A program made the position numbers and the translations under genes. DNA of 36,785 nt from a virus: IMG/VR virus record IMGVR_UViG_3300042539_001705, positions 1 to 36,785 of that record; one strand, written 5' to 3'. The notes below the pieces were generated by a model, which worked only from the letters and a program-made list of their open reading frames with translations, was not told the DNA's origin and did not search any database. The first letter of the stretch is position 1. Every line of letters starts with the position of its first letter. This document shows positions 6,795 through 15,854 of the stretch, piece by piece.

Positions 6795-8699
6795 TCAACC
6801 TTGCGAAATGTCGTATGTAATGGTGTAAAGCGTTATGTCGGTTTGTTGAGGAATATTATTATTGTCTGTGTAGTTTAACGTATAATAATAAGTCTCGATT
6901 AACGAATTTGAAACGAAATCGTATTTTACTTTTAATCCGGTTGTTGGTAGCAACCAATCTGGATTCGGCGATTGTGATCTAAACGAATACAGAGTTACCA
7001 CGTTATTAAATACATCTGAATCGTTTACATAAAATTTTACTTGTGGAAATACTGTTGGTTTTGTGACGTCGCTACCGAACCAATATTTTGTAGCATAAAA
7101 AGAAGTAGTCGGCTCAATTTTTCGAACGCCGTTCAACGTTTGTAACGTTGTAGTCGGAAAATCAATTACAGCCGAACGTTTGTAAAATAATTCACTTGTA
7201 TCTGAATTTATTATTTTGGTATTTAATTCTACTTCGTTTAAACTCAATTGCCAGCCCGGAACAGCTTGTCTGTTATTTAAATTAAATTCATTGTTACCAA
7301 ATATTGCCGCTTGGTCATAACGTAAGAAATTTTGCGCCCAATAACTTACGCGAATCTGATCGCCGTATCGATGATCTATTTCTTGCGGCAAAAAGTAAGT
7401 TTGATTTTGGCTAATCGTAAAGGGATCAACCGTATGAATCGCTGCTTGAAAGAACGATTCGAAAATACTTGGGATAAAAGCTCCAATGTAATGCGTTGAG
7501 TTATTTGATAAATAACCAGAGTCTTCGGTTTTTAGCGAAATTGGATTCATCCCATAATAAACCGGATCATTCACAAGCGAAGCTTTATCGAATTTTGGAT
7601 TAAATAGAACAACGCTACTTCCGTATTTATTCTGATCGTTATTCACTACACCGTAATTATTATTTCGCCATCGAAATAAATTTTTGCCGGTGTTTACGTT
7701 TGATTGAACGCTGTAAAAATTATCAAGCGGAAAAGACTCTCCATCTAAATCCCAAATTTCAGGATTATAAAAACGAGAAGTATTGTAACGATTAAATACT
7801 CTGTTGTTACTTGGCGTTACGTAAAAAAAGAACCCTAAACGTAAATCAATCGCTAATACTAAATCTTCGCCAACCAAATAAGATCGAATGTCGGTATTTG
7901 TTTTAGCCCAAACTGGATTTCCCTCAACTACTTCTGGAAGAAGGAAATGATGAGGCATTTTGTATGGCAATTTAAACGAATATTTCAAATTGCTATTACG
8001 ATACGTGTTAGGCGTATCCTGGTAAGATCGTAGATCGTAGGTAAGCGTTGAATAATATTCCGCATAGTTTGGCGTGAGTATTGACGTAGGCAATTCATTG
8101 TTCGCATCGAAATATACTATTCGCTGTTCGACTTCATATTGAATAGCTAATAGCCTATTTGAATGCAAATTAAATCGATCAATAGCATCTTGATATAAAA
8201 CAATTAAATCTGTGTTATCGTATTGACCGGTTTGCGTATTAAGAAGCGGTAACGAATACGAATTTTTGTACGCGAGTTTTAATCGATTTATTCGTGATAT
8301 TTCATTTTGATAATACAATATCGCATTTTGATATTGTCTCCACCAAATTTTGATGGTCGCTAATTCGAGCAATAATTTTCGGCGTATTTTACCGTTACGA
8401 ATAAATTCATTTTCAGTATTGGATACCGAGCTATACGGGATCTCTGTGAAAGATGTACCGTTAGCAAATACAGGTGGATTTAATTCTAGGGGCAAATAAA
8501 CATTTTCTGGTTGTTTCCACCAATCATATTCAGATGCTCGAATTAAAAAGAAATCTAGGAAGCAAGGTTTTTTTGTATCCGCGTTACTCGTATTTCGATA
8601 ACTTCGGTTGATTGAAGTATGTAGATACGAAATCGGCGGTAGATACCTTTCGATACCTACCGCCGGCGAATAAATAATTGAGTTTCTAAATTTTGGCAT
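6795..8699 (-). CDS. Large virion-type protein of unknown function (634 aa), Asn/Tyr-rich
   Basis: A 634-residue protein directly after the portal: its ATG at 8699 shares one base with the portal stop (TAATG), so the two are translationally coupled. Asn, Tyr, Phe and Ser are very abundant, and many short alternating hydrophobic/polar stretches suggest beta structure. Residues about 100-200 contain a helical, charged segment (IKIWWRQYQNAILYYQNE). It is probably a virion component made in step with the portal, but no family was recognised. Confidence 0.7.
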   Translation of the reverse strand: MPKFRNSIIYSPAVGIERYLPPISYLHTSINRSYRNTSNADTKKPCFLDFFLIRASEYDWWKQPENVYLPLELNPPVFANGTSFTEIPYSSVSNTENEFIRNGKIRRKLLLELATIKIWWRQYQNAILYYQNEISRINRLKLAYKNSYSLPLLNTQTGQYDNTDLIVLYQDAIDRFNLHSNRLLAIQYEVEQRIVYFDANNELPTSILTPNYAEYYSTLTYDLRSYQDTPNTYRNSNLKYSFKLPYKMPHHFLLPEVVEGNPVWAKTNTDIRSYLVGEDLVLAIDLRLGFFFYVTPSNNRVFNRYNTSRFYNPEIWDLDGESFPLDNFYSVQSNVNTGKNLFRWRNNNYGVVNNDQNKYGSSVVLFNPKFDKASLVNDPVYYGMNPISLKTEDSGYLSNNSTHYIGAFIPSIFESFFQAAIHTVDPFTISQNQTYFLPQEIDHRYGDQIRVSYWAQNFLRYDQAAIFGNNEFNLNNRQAVPGWQLSLNEVELNTKIINSDTSELFYKRSAVIDFPTTTLQTLNGVRKIEPTTSFYATKYWFGSDVTKPTVFPQVKFYVNDSDVFNNVVTLYSFRSQSPNPDWLLPTTGLKVKYDFVSNSLIETYYYTLNYTDNNNIPQQTDITLYTITYDISQG

Positions 8700-9925
8700 T
8701 ATGCGTTATCCGATGGTTTGGACATTGAAGTTTGCGTTCTGCCACCCCCGCCAACTTCTGGTATCGATCGTTTTGGTATAATACGTTTAATTGTATAATC
8801 CAAAGGAAGTCGATTAGCGATTAGTAACGGATTAATAATTTGCGATTTTGTATCGGTTATTAATTCCGTCACAATCGGGCTTAGTGACGCCATGTACGCG
8901 AGCATTGGAACTTTTCTTCCCGACGAAGATCCGAATCCAGTTGAACCGCTAGACTCCACTACTTCTGGCGGAATACCCATACCCTCGAACATTTCTAATC
9001 GTAAATCTCGCGGGTAATCCATTAAACCTTCGGGGGTAGTTGCGCCTTTAGCTGGTTCGTAATCCCAAGACCTATCGTTCTTGGCGGTTCCTGCTTCCGG
9101 TTTAGGGAATACCCTATAGCTACCAGTTTGATTGGCATCCATCATTTCAACGGCAACTTCTAAATTGGAAATTACCCTTCCGGTTGCTTCATCCGTTGTC
9201 GAACCCTCTGGAAAATAAAGAGTTCCGCTGTCATACGAATTTTTGAAAAACCACAACCGGCGAATATCTCTTGCACCGCCTAGTTGCCAAGTTTCATGCC
9301 AAGGAATATGCGCACCGTACAAACGAGACAATCCGACGAACTTATCGTGTTCGCGTTGATGTACGAAAACAGCAGATTTCGGAATTGGGACATATTTATT
9401 CGTCGAATTAAAATTTATTCCAATGAGTTTTCCGCATCTTGCTACGGGTCGTGCAATCGATGGCTTGTATGTTTCCATCGTTTTATATTTAATCATTCCG
9501 GTTTTGGGATCGCGTTCATAAATAACTTGATTAGGTGAAAAGCCCCATTCAATACATTGCATTGCTTTATACAATCCGTCGGCCCAAAAGTCATTTAGTA
9601 AATCTACGACAAATTGTTCGATGACTTTATTATTACTTTCAACTTTATGCGAATAGTAATATTCTAAATCAATGATGGCGTCGTTGATTTGCGGATCGTT
9701 AGCTTCTTCGGAGTTAAAGAATTTCGTATAAGCGTATATCGGACCTTTAATTAAATTTAATCCGAATCGTACACGACTATCTCGCATCATTAATTCTACG
9801 GTGTTGTAACCGAAGAACGGAAAATGATGCGAGTATCGCGGATCATGAAATGGCAAAATGTTATGTTGGCGATATTTAACACGATAAGTGTTTAATAAAT
9901 TAACCGTTCTTTGATGCTGAGCCAT
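8699..9925 (-). CDS. Phage portal protein
   Basis: A 408-residue protein that I assign as the portal, the dodecameric ring through which DNA enters and leaves the head. Features typical of portals related to the DUF935/Mu gp29 and SPP1 groups are the central block GFSPNQVIYERD (near 125-137), the stretch SRLYGAHIPWHETWQLGG and following helix IRRLWFFKNS, and the late segment MFEGMGIPPEVVESSGSTGF, followed by a long helix that ends near the C-terminus. Its length suits a portal. Its start overlaps the preceding tail-chaperone-like ORF by 26 bases. The position is unusual, because portals normally sit between terminase and capsid genes, whereas this one lies about 22 kb downstream of terminase. 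Confidence 0.78.
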   Translation of the reverse strand: MAQHQRTVNLLNTYRVKYRQHNILPFHDPRYSHHFPFFGYNTVELMMRDSRVRFGLNLIKGPIYAYTKFFNSEEANDPQINDAIIDLEYYYSHKVESNNKVIEQFVVDLLNDFWADGLYKAMQCIEWGFSPNQVIYERDPKTGMIKYKTMETYKPSIARPVARCGKLIGINFNSTNKYVPIPKSAVFVHQREHDKFVGLSRLYGAHIPWHETWQLGGARDIRRLWFFKNSYDSGTLYFPEGSTTDEATGRVISNLEVAVEMMDANQTGSYRVFPKPEAGTAKNDRSWDYEPAKGATTPEGLMDYPRDLRLEMFEGMGIPPEVVESSGSTGFGSSSGRKVPMLAYMASLSPIVTELITDTKSQIINPLLIANRLPLDYTIKRIIPKRSIPEVGGGGRTQTSMSKPSDNA

Positions 9926-10151
9926 ATTTATTAGCCTTACTGATTGTTAAAGCATTAACGTATTTTAATGCTTTTTCTTCATCGCCAAAATTAACTAGAG
10001 TTCCAAGTTGAAACGCCCTATCTTCATTCATCACAGGCTTAAAAAGTTCATCTAATTCTTTTTTAGCCATAATATGTCGGTACGCCAGTTGAATACATTT
10101 GAAATCAAGTGGTGTATTCGCAGCTAGCGCACCGACATCAGCAAGAAGCAT
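9900..10151 (-). CDS. Tail assembly chaperone, probable T-part reached by -1 frameshift
   Basis: An 83-residue frame with its own ATG at 10151, but lying exactly in the -1 frame of the upstream 97-residue ORF. A run of nine A residues directly before that ORF's stop would let ribosomes slip into this frame, giving one protein of about 180 residues, like lambda G-T. The sequence is mostly helical (FKCIQLAYRHIMAKKELDEL) with a basic, polar end. It overlaps the portal start by 26 bases. Independent translation from 10151 cannot be excluded. Tail chaperones hold the tape measure during tail assembly and are absent from the finished virion. Confidence 0.62.
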   Translation of the reverse strand: MLLADVGALAANTPLDFKCIQLAYRHIMAKKELDELFKPVMNEDRAFQLGTLVNFGDEEKALKYVNALTISKANKYGSASKNG

Positions 10152-10159
10152 AACCTTCT

Positions 10160-10180
10160 TTACAATTTTTTTTTAATCGC
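10160..10180 (-). promoter_or_regulatory. Candidate -1 ribosomal frameshift site (A9 slippery run)
   Basis: Read on the minus strand, the end of the 97-residue ORF is GCG ATT AAA AAA AAA TTG TAA. The nine A residues (10166-10174) contain an in-frame A AAA AAA heptamer. A slip of one base backwards skips the stop and continues ATT GTA AAG AAG GTT ATG CTT, which is the frame of the 83-residue ORF at 10151-9900. I checked the frames by coordinate: codon starts change from 1 to 2 modulo 3, consistent with -1. Confidence 0.6.
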
Positions 10181-10453
10181 ATTAATGCGATCTCTAACAG
10201 TCAGGTAAAGCCATCGGCATTGATTCGTGGTAAATTCCTTTTTGTATTTTTGTTTTAAAATGCCGGCCAATTCTTCCCAGACCGTATCGCCGCTTTGATT
10301 TGCTTTTTCGTTTGCCGTTGCAACGCAATCATCAAAATCTAGCAATTCGAATTCGATACTTTCGTTTTCGGATATTTTAACCGTTAATTTAGTATCTTCA
10401 TCTGTTGGGAGATAAACACAATTTGCGTTTGTTTGAGTTTGTTTTTTAGCCAT
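10160..10453 (-). CDS. Tail assembly chaperone, probable G-part
   Basis: A 97-residue protein with a beta-rich N-terminus (KLTVKISENESIEFELLDFDD) followed by helices (WEELAGILKQKYKKEF and LYLTVRDRINAIKKK). This fold order and size resemble small phage tail assembly chaperones. It ends in Lys-Lys-Lys-Leu-stop within a nine-base A run, an arrangement expected for programmed -1 frameshifting. It lies after the tape measure and one large tail gene, whereas in lambda the pair lies before the tape measure. The assignment rests on the frameshift layout and size rather than a recognised motif. Confidence 0.6.
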   Translation of the reverse strand: MAKKQTQTNANCVYLPTDEDTKLTVKISENESIEFELLDFDDCVATANEKANQSGDTVWEELAGILKQKYKKEFTTNQCRWLYLTVRDRINAIKKKL

Positions 10454-10465
10454 GTCTAATCTCGG

Positions 10466-13006
10466 TTAGGTGTAAAGGATCGACGAACCTGTAGATTCAA
10501 TCTTAGTTAAAATATCCTCGTTTAACAGTGATTTGTCAACGGTATAAGTTTGTTCCCAACTGGCGGCATAAATAGGGGTACTTCCTTGTAGCCCCATCGG
10601 CTTTAACATCGAACGTCCGGTGCCAACCTTAATAGCAGGGGCACCCGCGATAGAAATTACAGTTGGGATCGAGATTGGGTATTGTGCGCGAATGGCGCGA
10701 CCTTTAACAGTTACAAAATAGCGGCTCCCTTTTAACGCGTAAGTTTTCCGTATCATCGGATTTTGCGATTCAGGATGATTCGGATCGTAATCAACTAGCA
10801 AAGCTTCTGGATTATTTGGGTCAGTTGCTCCCGCATTTGCGTACATACCCGAAGCTAACCGATGTTCGGTTTCGGCGGCTGGGTCAGGAATCGATGATGG
10901 AATATCCGGCGGGGCAACAGCATTTAAATTATCGAACACGTTTGTTTCGGGATTATTAACAAATTGCCGATAAAGCTTTTCTTCGCCATGCCACGCTACA
11001 TCTGCACCGTTTAATCCTTCAACGGGAATAGTCGGGTGCGTTTCGCTAACGTGGTATTCTTCTTCGAATTTAATCCAAGAAAAACGCGGATCAATCGTAT
11101 CGTCGATTATCTCTAAAAACGATTCATCCGTATTAACGTTCTCTGCTAATTGTGGATCAGTTGAGTCTTTAAGCGTTTGATTCGTTTCTGTATTTTTAAT
11201 AAAACGCGTCGTCGCGACTTTTTCCGAAGTTATCTTACTTGGGTTTGGCATCGTGTAAGATTCAACTGGTGTATCAATATCTACATTTTCATTTTTATAA
11301 TCTGGATCTTTTTCATAACGATCTGCGATTAATGTTACGAAAGAATGACGTTGTAAATCTGTATCGTAACGACCTTCGTGTTTTTCAAACGGGTTTATTT
11401 CGCTGGCGGATTCTGTTATTTCTATTCCCGATCCATCATAAAGCATATTACTTAATGCTTGACTTTTATTAGATGGTATTGTTGGGTCAAAATTAGGTCT
11501 TGTACTATCTAGCCATTTATCCCATTGCGTACTTAATTTTTCTGGTCGATAATCTTTATTTAATTGGCCGTCTTCTGTTATCGGCATCGAATATCGACGA
11601 TGATAGTCGTTGTTTAATCTTTCGAAAAAACAAGTTGCCGAAAATACATAGTTCAACGGACAAACAACTAAGTAATCTAAATCAAATGACAATTCACGAT
11701 TAAATACATCATTTGTCAATTTGACTTTAGTGCAAATTGCTTTAATTGTATTTCGTGTTTCCGTCTCATCGTCAGTAGCAGCTTTATTTATTGCACCGGT
11801 AATTTGAGAAGCTGCTGATTTTTTAGACGTTTTATCGATAGTAAAGCTTTTTAATTTTCTTGTTCGTTGTGCGATTAAATACCAAAGAATGTACCAGGCG
11901 TAAGCGGCGTGAAAACGATTTGGTATTCTTATTTTGCCATTAAACGTATTTAGCCAAGATACCATACCGGCACCTTGCATTGCATCGCCAAACAACGTCG
12001 ATTGAACGGTATGTTTAAAATCTATTTTGCGAATTCCGTATGGAAATGCAGAATTAGATTTAATTTGTGTGAACGTTATAGAAAACTTTGCAGTTCTACC
12101 GTTCTTCTCAATGTCAAATGTTGTTTTACGCAAAAATCCATTAAATTGAGTATAAGTATCGATAGTTTTTACTTTTTCATCATCACCTAGTACATTTATT
12201 TTTGTGGATTTATTACTAATTTCAAATTGCAACTGACGCCTAGCTAAAAATAAATCAGCAGGCGTAGTTCCGTAAATTGTTCCTGAAATAATTATTTGCA
12301 GATCACTTTCTTCATCGATGTCTAATCGCATCTCAGAAGATATATCGTATTTTGCCGCCGTATCTAAATCGTAAAGCTCATACGATTCTCGCGGTCCAAT
12401 TGAATACTTTACCTTCCAAACAATTCTGAAATCATTTCCACCAGGTAATGATTGAATTTGAAGACTTAATGGTTTAGGTCCGTTGTACGTATCGACTAAC
12501 CAACCTTTCGGAATTGGTGAAGAAGATTTAGACGGAACGATATTTCGCATTTGTCCGGGGTAGTTGGATAAATCTATAACGACTCCTTGACAAGATAAAA
12601 ACGAATGTAGATATGCGATCAATCCGTTTGTATCTAAATTAGTATTATTTAATTTATTGCCGCCGCGTAAAATATTTGACGTAACTGGTCCGGTAATGTT
12701 ACTACCCGCAAAGGTGGATTCTTTATTCGAACTTACGCCGTGTATCTCACGAAACGTGTCAAGTGTTGTTACCGATGTTTGATTAACGATAGCCTCAATA
12801 GAGACAAGAATGTCTTTACGGACAATTCGCGTATCGCCTTCATCGTATTGGTTTTCACAATCGATCTTAACGCTAGTAACTGTCTTCAAACAAATACCTT
12901 CGCGAATGTCGTCAGGAATAACCAAATTTTCAATTCGCTTTTGCGTATTTAGTTTGTAAATGTAAATACTTAAAACGTTCTCATCTTGACGATACGAGTC
13001 AGCCAT
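10466..13006 (-). CDS. Large tail or baseplate protein (846 aa)
   Basis: An 846-residue protein that follows the tape measure gene after 9 bases. This is where siphophages place distal-tail and baseplate-hub genes, so a tail-tip structural role is likely. The N-terminal 350 residues look beta-rich. The middle has aromatic and helical stretches (AAYAWYILWYLIAQRTRKL), and residues about 530-770 are acidic, Pro/Asn-rich and probably flexible. The C-terminus returns to beta-like sequence (YFVTVKGRAIRAQYPI). No enzyme motif is visible and I recognise no family. The start at 13006 reads MADSYRQDEN. Confidence 0.7.
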   Translation of the reverse strand: MADSYRQDENVLSIYIYKLNTQKRIENLVIPDDIREGICLKTVTSVKIDCENQYDEGDTRIVRKDILVSIEAIVNQTSVTTLDTFREIHGVSSNKESTFAGSNITGPVTSNILRGGNKLNNTNLDTNGLIAYLHSFLSCQGVVIDLSNYPGQMRNIVPSKSSSPIPKGWLVDTYNGPKPLSLQIQSLPGGNDFRIVWKVKYSIGPRESYELYDLDTAAKYDISSEMRLDIDEESDLQIIISGTIYGTTPADLFLARRQLQFEISNKSTKINVLGDDEKVKTIDTYTQFNGFLRKTTFDIEKNGRTAKFSITFTQIKSNSAFPYGIRKIDFKHTVQSTLFGDAMQGAGMVSWLNTFNGKIRIPNRFHAAYAWYILWYLIAQRTRKLKSFTIDKTSKKSAASQITGAINKAATDDETETRNTIKAICTKVKLTNDVFNRELSFDLDYLVVCPLNYVFSATCFFERLNNDYHRRYSMPITEDGQLNKDYRPEKLSTQWDKWLDSTRPNFDPTIPSNKSQALSNMLYDGSGIEITESASEINPFEKHEGRYDTDLQRHSFVTLIADRYEKDPDYKNENVDIDTPVESYTMPNPSKITSEKVATTRFIKNTETNQTLKDSTDPQLAENVNTDESFLEIIDDTIDPRFSWIKFEEEYHVSETHPTIPVEGLNGADVAWHGEEKLYRQFVNNPETNVFDNLNAVAPPDIPSSIPDPAAETEHRLASGMYANAGATDPNNPEALLVDYDPNHPESQNPMIRKTYALKGSRYFVTVKGRAIRAQYPISIPTVISIAGAPAIKVGTGRSMLKPMGLQGSTPIYAASWEQTYTVDKSLLNEDILTKIESTGSSILYT

Positions 13007-13015
13007 AATTTTATC

Positions 13016-15835
13016 TTAAATTGAAGCCATGTTCTGATTAATTTGCCATACGGAATTTCCATTGCCGAATGACCCCTGAATACTTTCTTCTTGGCTTAGT
13101 TTGCCCATGAAGAAATCGTTTATCGATTGTACCAAAGCTGACCCTTGCGGAGCGGTATTTTTCGCCGTGTCTTCGGAATGCGTCGCAATCGAAATCAACG
13201 TATCTAACATTCGTGCAGCTAATCCGGCAAAACCGAAATTAAACGCCCCGAACATATCGCCGACCGGTGTTTCTTTTCCGCCGCCAAAGAATTTAGTCAT
13301 ATACTCAAGTAGATTGACTGCCTTCGTCAACAATTCGATAACGTCAACAATGTTATCACCAAACGCATTAATGAATGCGGTTTTTAAATCCATCAACGCG
13401 CTACTCAACTCCGTTCTAGCTTCGACAAAATCTGCCGTTATTGGATCTAGCGATTGGCCTTGTTCAAGTTGCTTTAAAAGCAAATTGATATTTTCGCCGA
13501 TTCGAGCTTGCGTTGTTTCAGAACCTAATGATTTTTCAACAACCGAATTCAACGAATCAACACCGACTTTTAATGTTTCAACGATAGGATCGATTATTAC
13601 TGTTCCAATCGCTTTACCGATAATAACGCCCCCTAATGCGCCCATCGGATTACCGCCGGATGCAAGTAAACCAATCCCGGCAGATATACCAGTGGTTCCG
13701 GCTTTGGTAGCGCTACCGCCAGCTTGAACAGCCAAATTAGCATTTTGAGGATTAACCATAAGTTGCCCTACGGTTGATAATCCTTCGGTTGCGATTTGCG
13801 ATGCACTAGCTAACGCGGTCAAACCAACGGTCAGTTGAAGAAGTCCTGCTGTGGTGGTTGACATTGCGGGCATAAGTCCGCCAGTATTACCAGATCCCCC
13901 GGTTCCACCAGACCCCCCAGATTGACCCCCGCCAAAACCTCCAAAACTGCCCCCAAAACCGCCGAACCCCGAACCAGGGGGTTTTCCCCCGCTTCCGCCG
14001 CCCGAAGCGTTTCCAGGGGCGAAATTGGGCGTTCCTGATGCGGTTATTGGGCTACCGGTTTCCGATGCGGTTTGATACTCCCTAGTTCCAGGAAAAACCT
14101 CGGTTGCCGGTCCAGGTTTTTGGCCTGTAATCGGTTGCGGTATTCCTTGTCCCGTATCGACAACTCCCCTATTCAAGATTGCTTCGATGTCAGTTTTCAA
14201 TGCTTCAACGTCAACCGGTTCTTCGGTTAACGCCGCTTGCATTTTGGCATTTTCGATTAATTCTTGAATGTCCAAACTTTGAACGGCGCGACGTTCGTTT
14301 GTTGCAGTCTTGGATCTTTCGAGTTCTTGGTATTCTTCTTTCGCTTTCTGATCGGCTTGCAGAGTTAATTCCGAAATGGCTTGTTCGGCTTGTTTGATCT
14401 CCGGTTGAAATAACATGATCTCGGCTAATGCCGTAATCATGCCACCATCGATCCCAACAGCACGACCAATACCGAACGTTGCTAAGCGTCGAATTAACCT
14501 ATCTGATTCTCCTCGATCATATTGTTCTTTAATTTGAGATTTTGCTATTCTTACCCTTTCAGAAATAGCTTCCCTCTCACGACGCCTTTTTAATATTTCG
14601 CGTCGCTTTTGAATTCCTGCTTGAAGTAATGCCCGCCGTTTAATCTGTCCGATCTCACGCGTGGCTAATACTTTTTCCTGTTGCTTTTCTTTATCTGCTT
14701 GTTTTTTCGCATTTTTAGTAAATGCTTGTTTTTGCCTACCCGCAGATATAGTAGGATCACCCGCCAAATTAATTAATGAATTCGGCGGTAATGGTTTAAC
14801 GTTTTCTGTTAAAGGTTCAGCGGGTGGTTGCGATTCACCAAATTGAAATAAAGGGTTATCCTCATCTTCGCCTTCCGGTTCGATTCCACCTGTAGCAATT
14901 GGAGGCGGCGGTGGTGGCGGTTGAATATTTTCAATTGATGGCGTTGGTTCTGTAACAGGTGTTTGCGAAGATGAACTTAATTTTAATTCAGTTATTTTAT
15001 TTCCCGCGTGCCATTTAGAATATTCAATTCCGCCTTTAATTTGTTGCGATTCATTACCTTGCCATAATTCAATCGGATATAGTCCTTCTTTTGGTTCACG
15101 TGAAAACGTAATCCCTTTATCAGAAGGTGCTATGCCCCATTTATTTTCTTTTTCGTTCCACGAAACTGGATAAATATTTTCGCCTTGAACAATGACAGAT
15201 CGTTTGGTTCCCGATACACCGCCAATCATTCCGATACTTCCGGCGGCTTTTTTATCAACATAATAAGTTATGTCTGATTTTTCTTTTTGACCAATATCGG
15301 ATGGATCGTGAAATTGATGTTCGGATTTTGTTCGAATTGTGGAATTATTTTCTAATTCGTAAACTGATCCTTTCGATGTCGAAAAACCAATTACACGTTG
15401 TTTTTCGGGATTAAGTGATTCAGTTTTAAGTTGCTTTAAATCCTTTTTAGCTTTTTTCTTAGCCCCTTCTTTAACAACCTTTTCAATTTCCGTTTTTGAT
15501 TGAAGTTGAGCTTCTAATTCAGTTGGATCAAAACTTATTTTTTCTTCAAAAGTAAGTTTCTTTTTTGGAATCCCTCTACGCGATGGTTTAGGATTCGTTT
15601 TTTCGTTAATAGCATTTTGCAATTGAACCTTGTTCATATTGTGAATGCTTTTAATACCTAAACGCTTTGCTTCAAATACTAATTCATCACGAGATTTAGA
15701 TTTTGTTATTTCGCCGGGAGTAGAAACGCTTTTAGCCCGCCCCTTTGGAGGGGCAGGCTTATCGCGTTTTTCATCATTGTCACGATTAGGATCTTCGTTA
15801 CCGCCGTTAATAAATTCTACTTTAACTCCGACCAT
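13016..15835 (-). CDS. Tail tape measure protein
   Basis: A 939-residue protein, the longest in the window, directly after the tail tube gene. Tape measures set tail length and pass through the tube at infection. Residues about 47-78 (SRDELVFEAKRLGIKSIHN...) resemble a Rho_N/HeH-type helix motif that can bind nucleic acid. A beta-rich part lies around 190-290, a run of eight prolines at about 306-312 and beyond, long charged coiled-coil helices at 370-530, and a Gly/Ser-rich linker at 610-655. The last 280 residues contain hydrophobic, Ala/Gly-rich helices (GLLQLTVGLTALASAS, IGLLASGGNPMGALGGVIIG) expected for membrane insertion. The N-terminal third is atypical for a tape measure. Confidence 0.85.
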   Translation of the reverse strand: MVGVKVEFINGGNEDPNRDNDEKRDKPAPPKGRAKSVSTPGEITKSKSRDELVFEAKRLGIKSIHNMNKVQLQNAINEKTNPKPSRRGIPKKKLTFEEKISFDPTELEAQLQSKTEIEKVVKEGAKKKAKKDLKQLKTESLNPEKQRVIGFSTSKGSVYELENNSTIRTKSEHQFHDPSDIGQKEKSDITYYVDKKAAGSIGMIGGVSGTKRSVIVQGENIYPVSWNEKENKWGIAPSDKGITFSREPKEGLYPIELWQGNESQQIKGGIEYSKWHAGNKITELKLSSSSQTPVTEPTPSIENIQPPPPPPPIATGGIEPEGEDEDNPLFQFGESQPPAEPLTENVKPLPPNSLINLAGDPTISAGRQKQAFTKNAKKQADKEKQQEKVLATREIGQIKRRALLQAGIQKRREILKRRREREAISERVRIAKSQIKEQYDRGESDRLIRRLATFGIGRAVGIDGGMITALAEIMLFQPEIKQAEQAISELTLQADQKAKEEYQELERSKTATNERRAVQSLDIQELIENAKMQAALTEEPVDVEALKTDIEAILNRGVVDTGQGIPQPITGQKPGPATEVFPGTREYQTASETGSPITASGTPNFAPGNASGGGSGGKPPGSGFGGFGGSFGGFGGGQSGGSGGTGGSGNTGGLMPAMSTTTAGLLQLTVGLTALASASQIATEGLSTVGQLMVNPQNANLAVQAGGSATKAGTTGISAGIGLLASGGNPMGALGGVIIGKAIGTVIIDPIVETLKVGVDSLNSVVEKSLGSETTQARIGENINLLLKQLEQGQSLDPITADFVEARTELSSALMDLKTAFINAFGDNIVDVIELLTKAVNLLEYMTKFFGGGKETPVGDMFGAFNFGFAGLAARMLDTLISIATHSEDTAKNTAPQGSALVQSINDFFMGKLSQEESIQGSFGNGNSVWQINQNMASI
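13870..14007 (-). repeat. Gly/Ser-rich low-complexity segment within the tape measure gene
   Basis: About 45 codons encode repeated GGFGG, GGSGG and GGTGG blocks (tape measure residues 610-655). At the DNA level the segment is rich in CC and GG tracts and contrasts with the AT-rich surroundings. It probably forms a flexible linker between the coiled-coil part and the hydrophobic C-terminal part. Such sequence can expand or shrink by slippage. Confidence 0.7.
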
Positions 15836-15854
15836 AATCGTTACTCAATTAAAT

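Noticed and set aside
13101-13727. Long plus-strand frame (208 aa) opposite the tape measure gene
   Set aside because: It is antisense to a well-supported gene, has no ribosome binding site or family motif, and reads as the mirror of Ala/Gly-rich codons.
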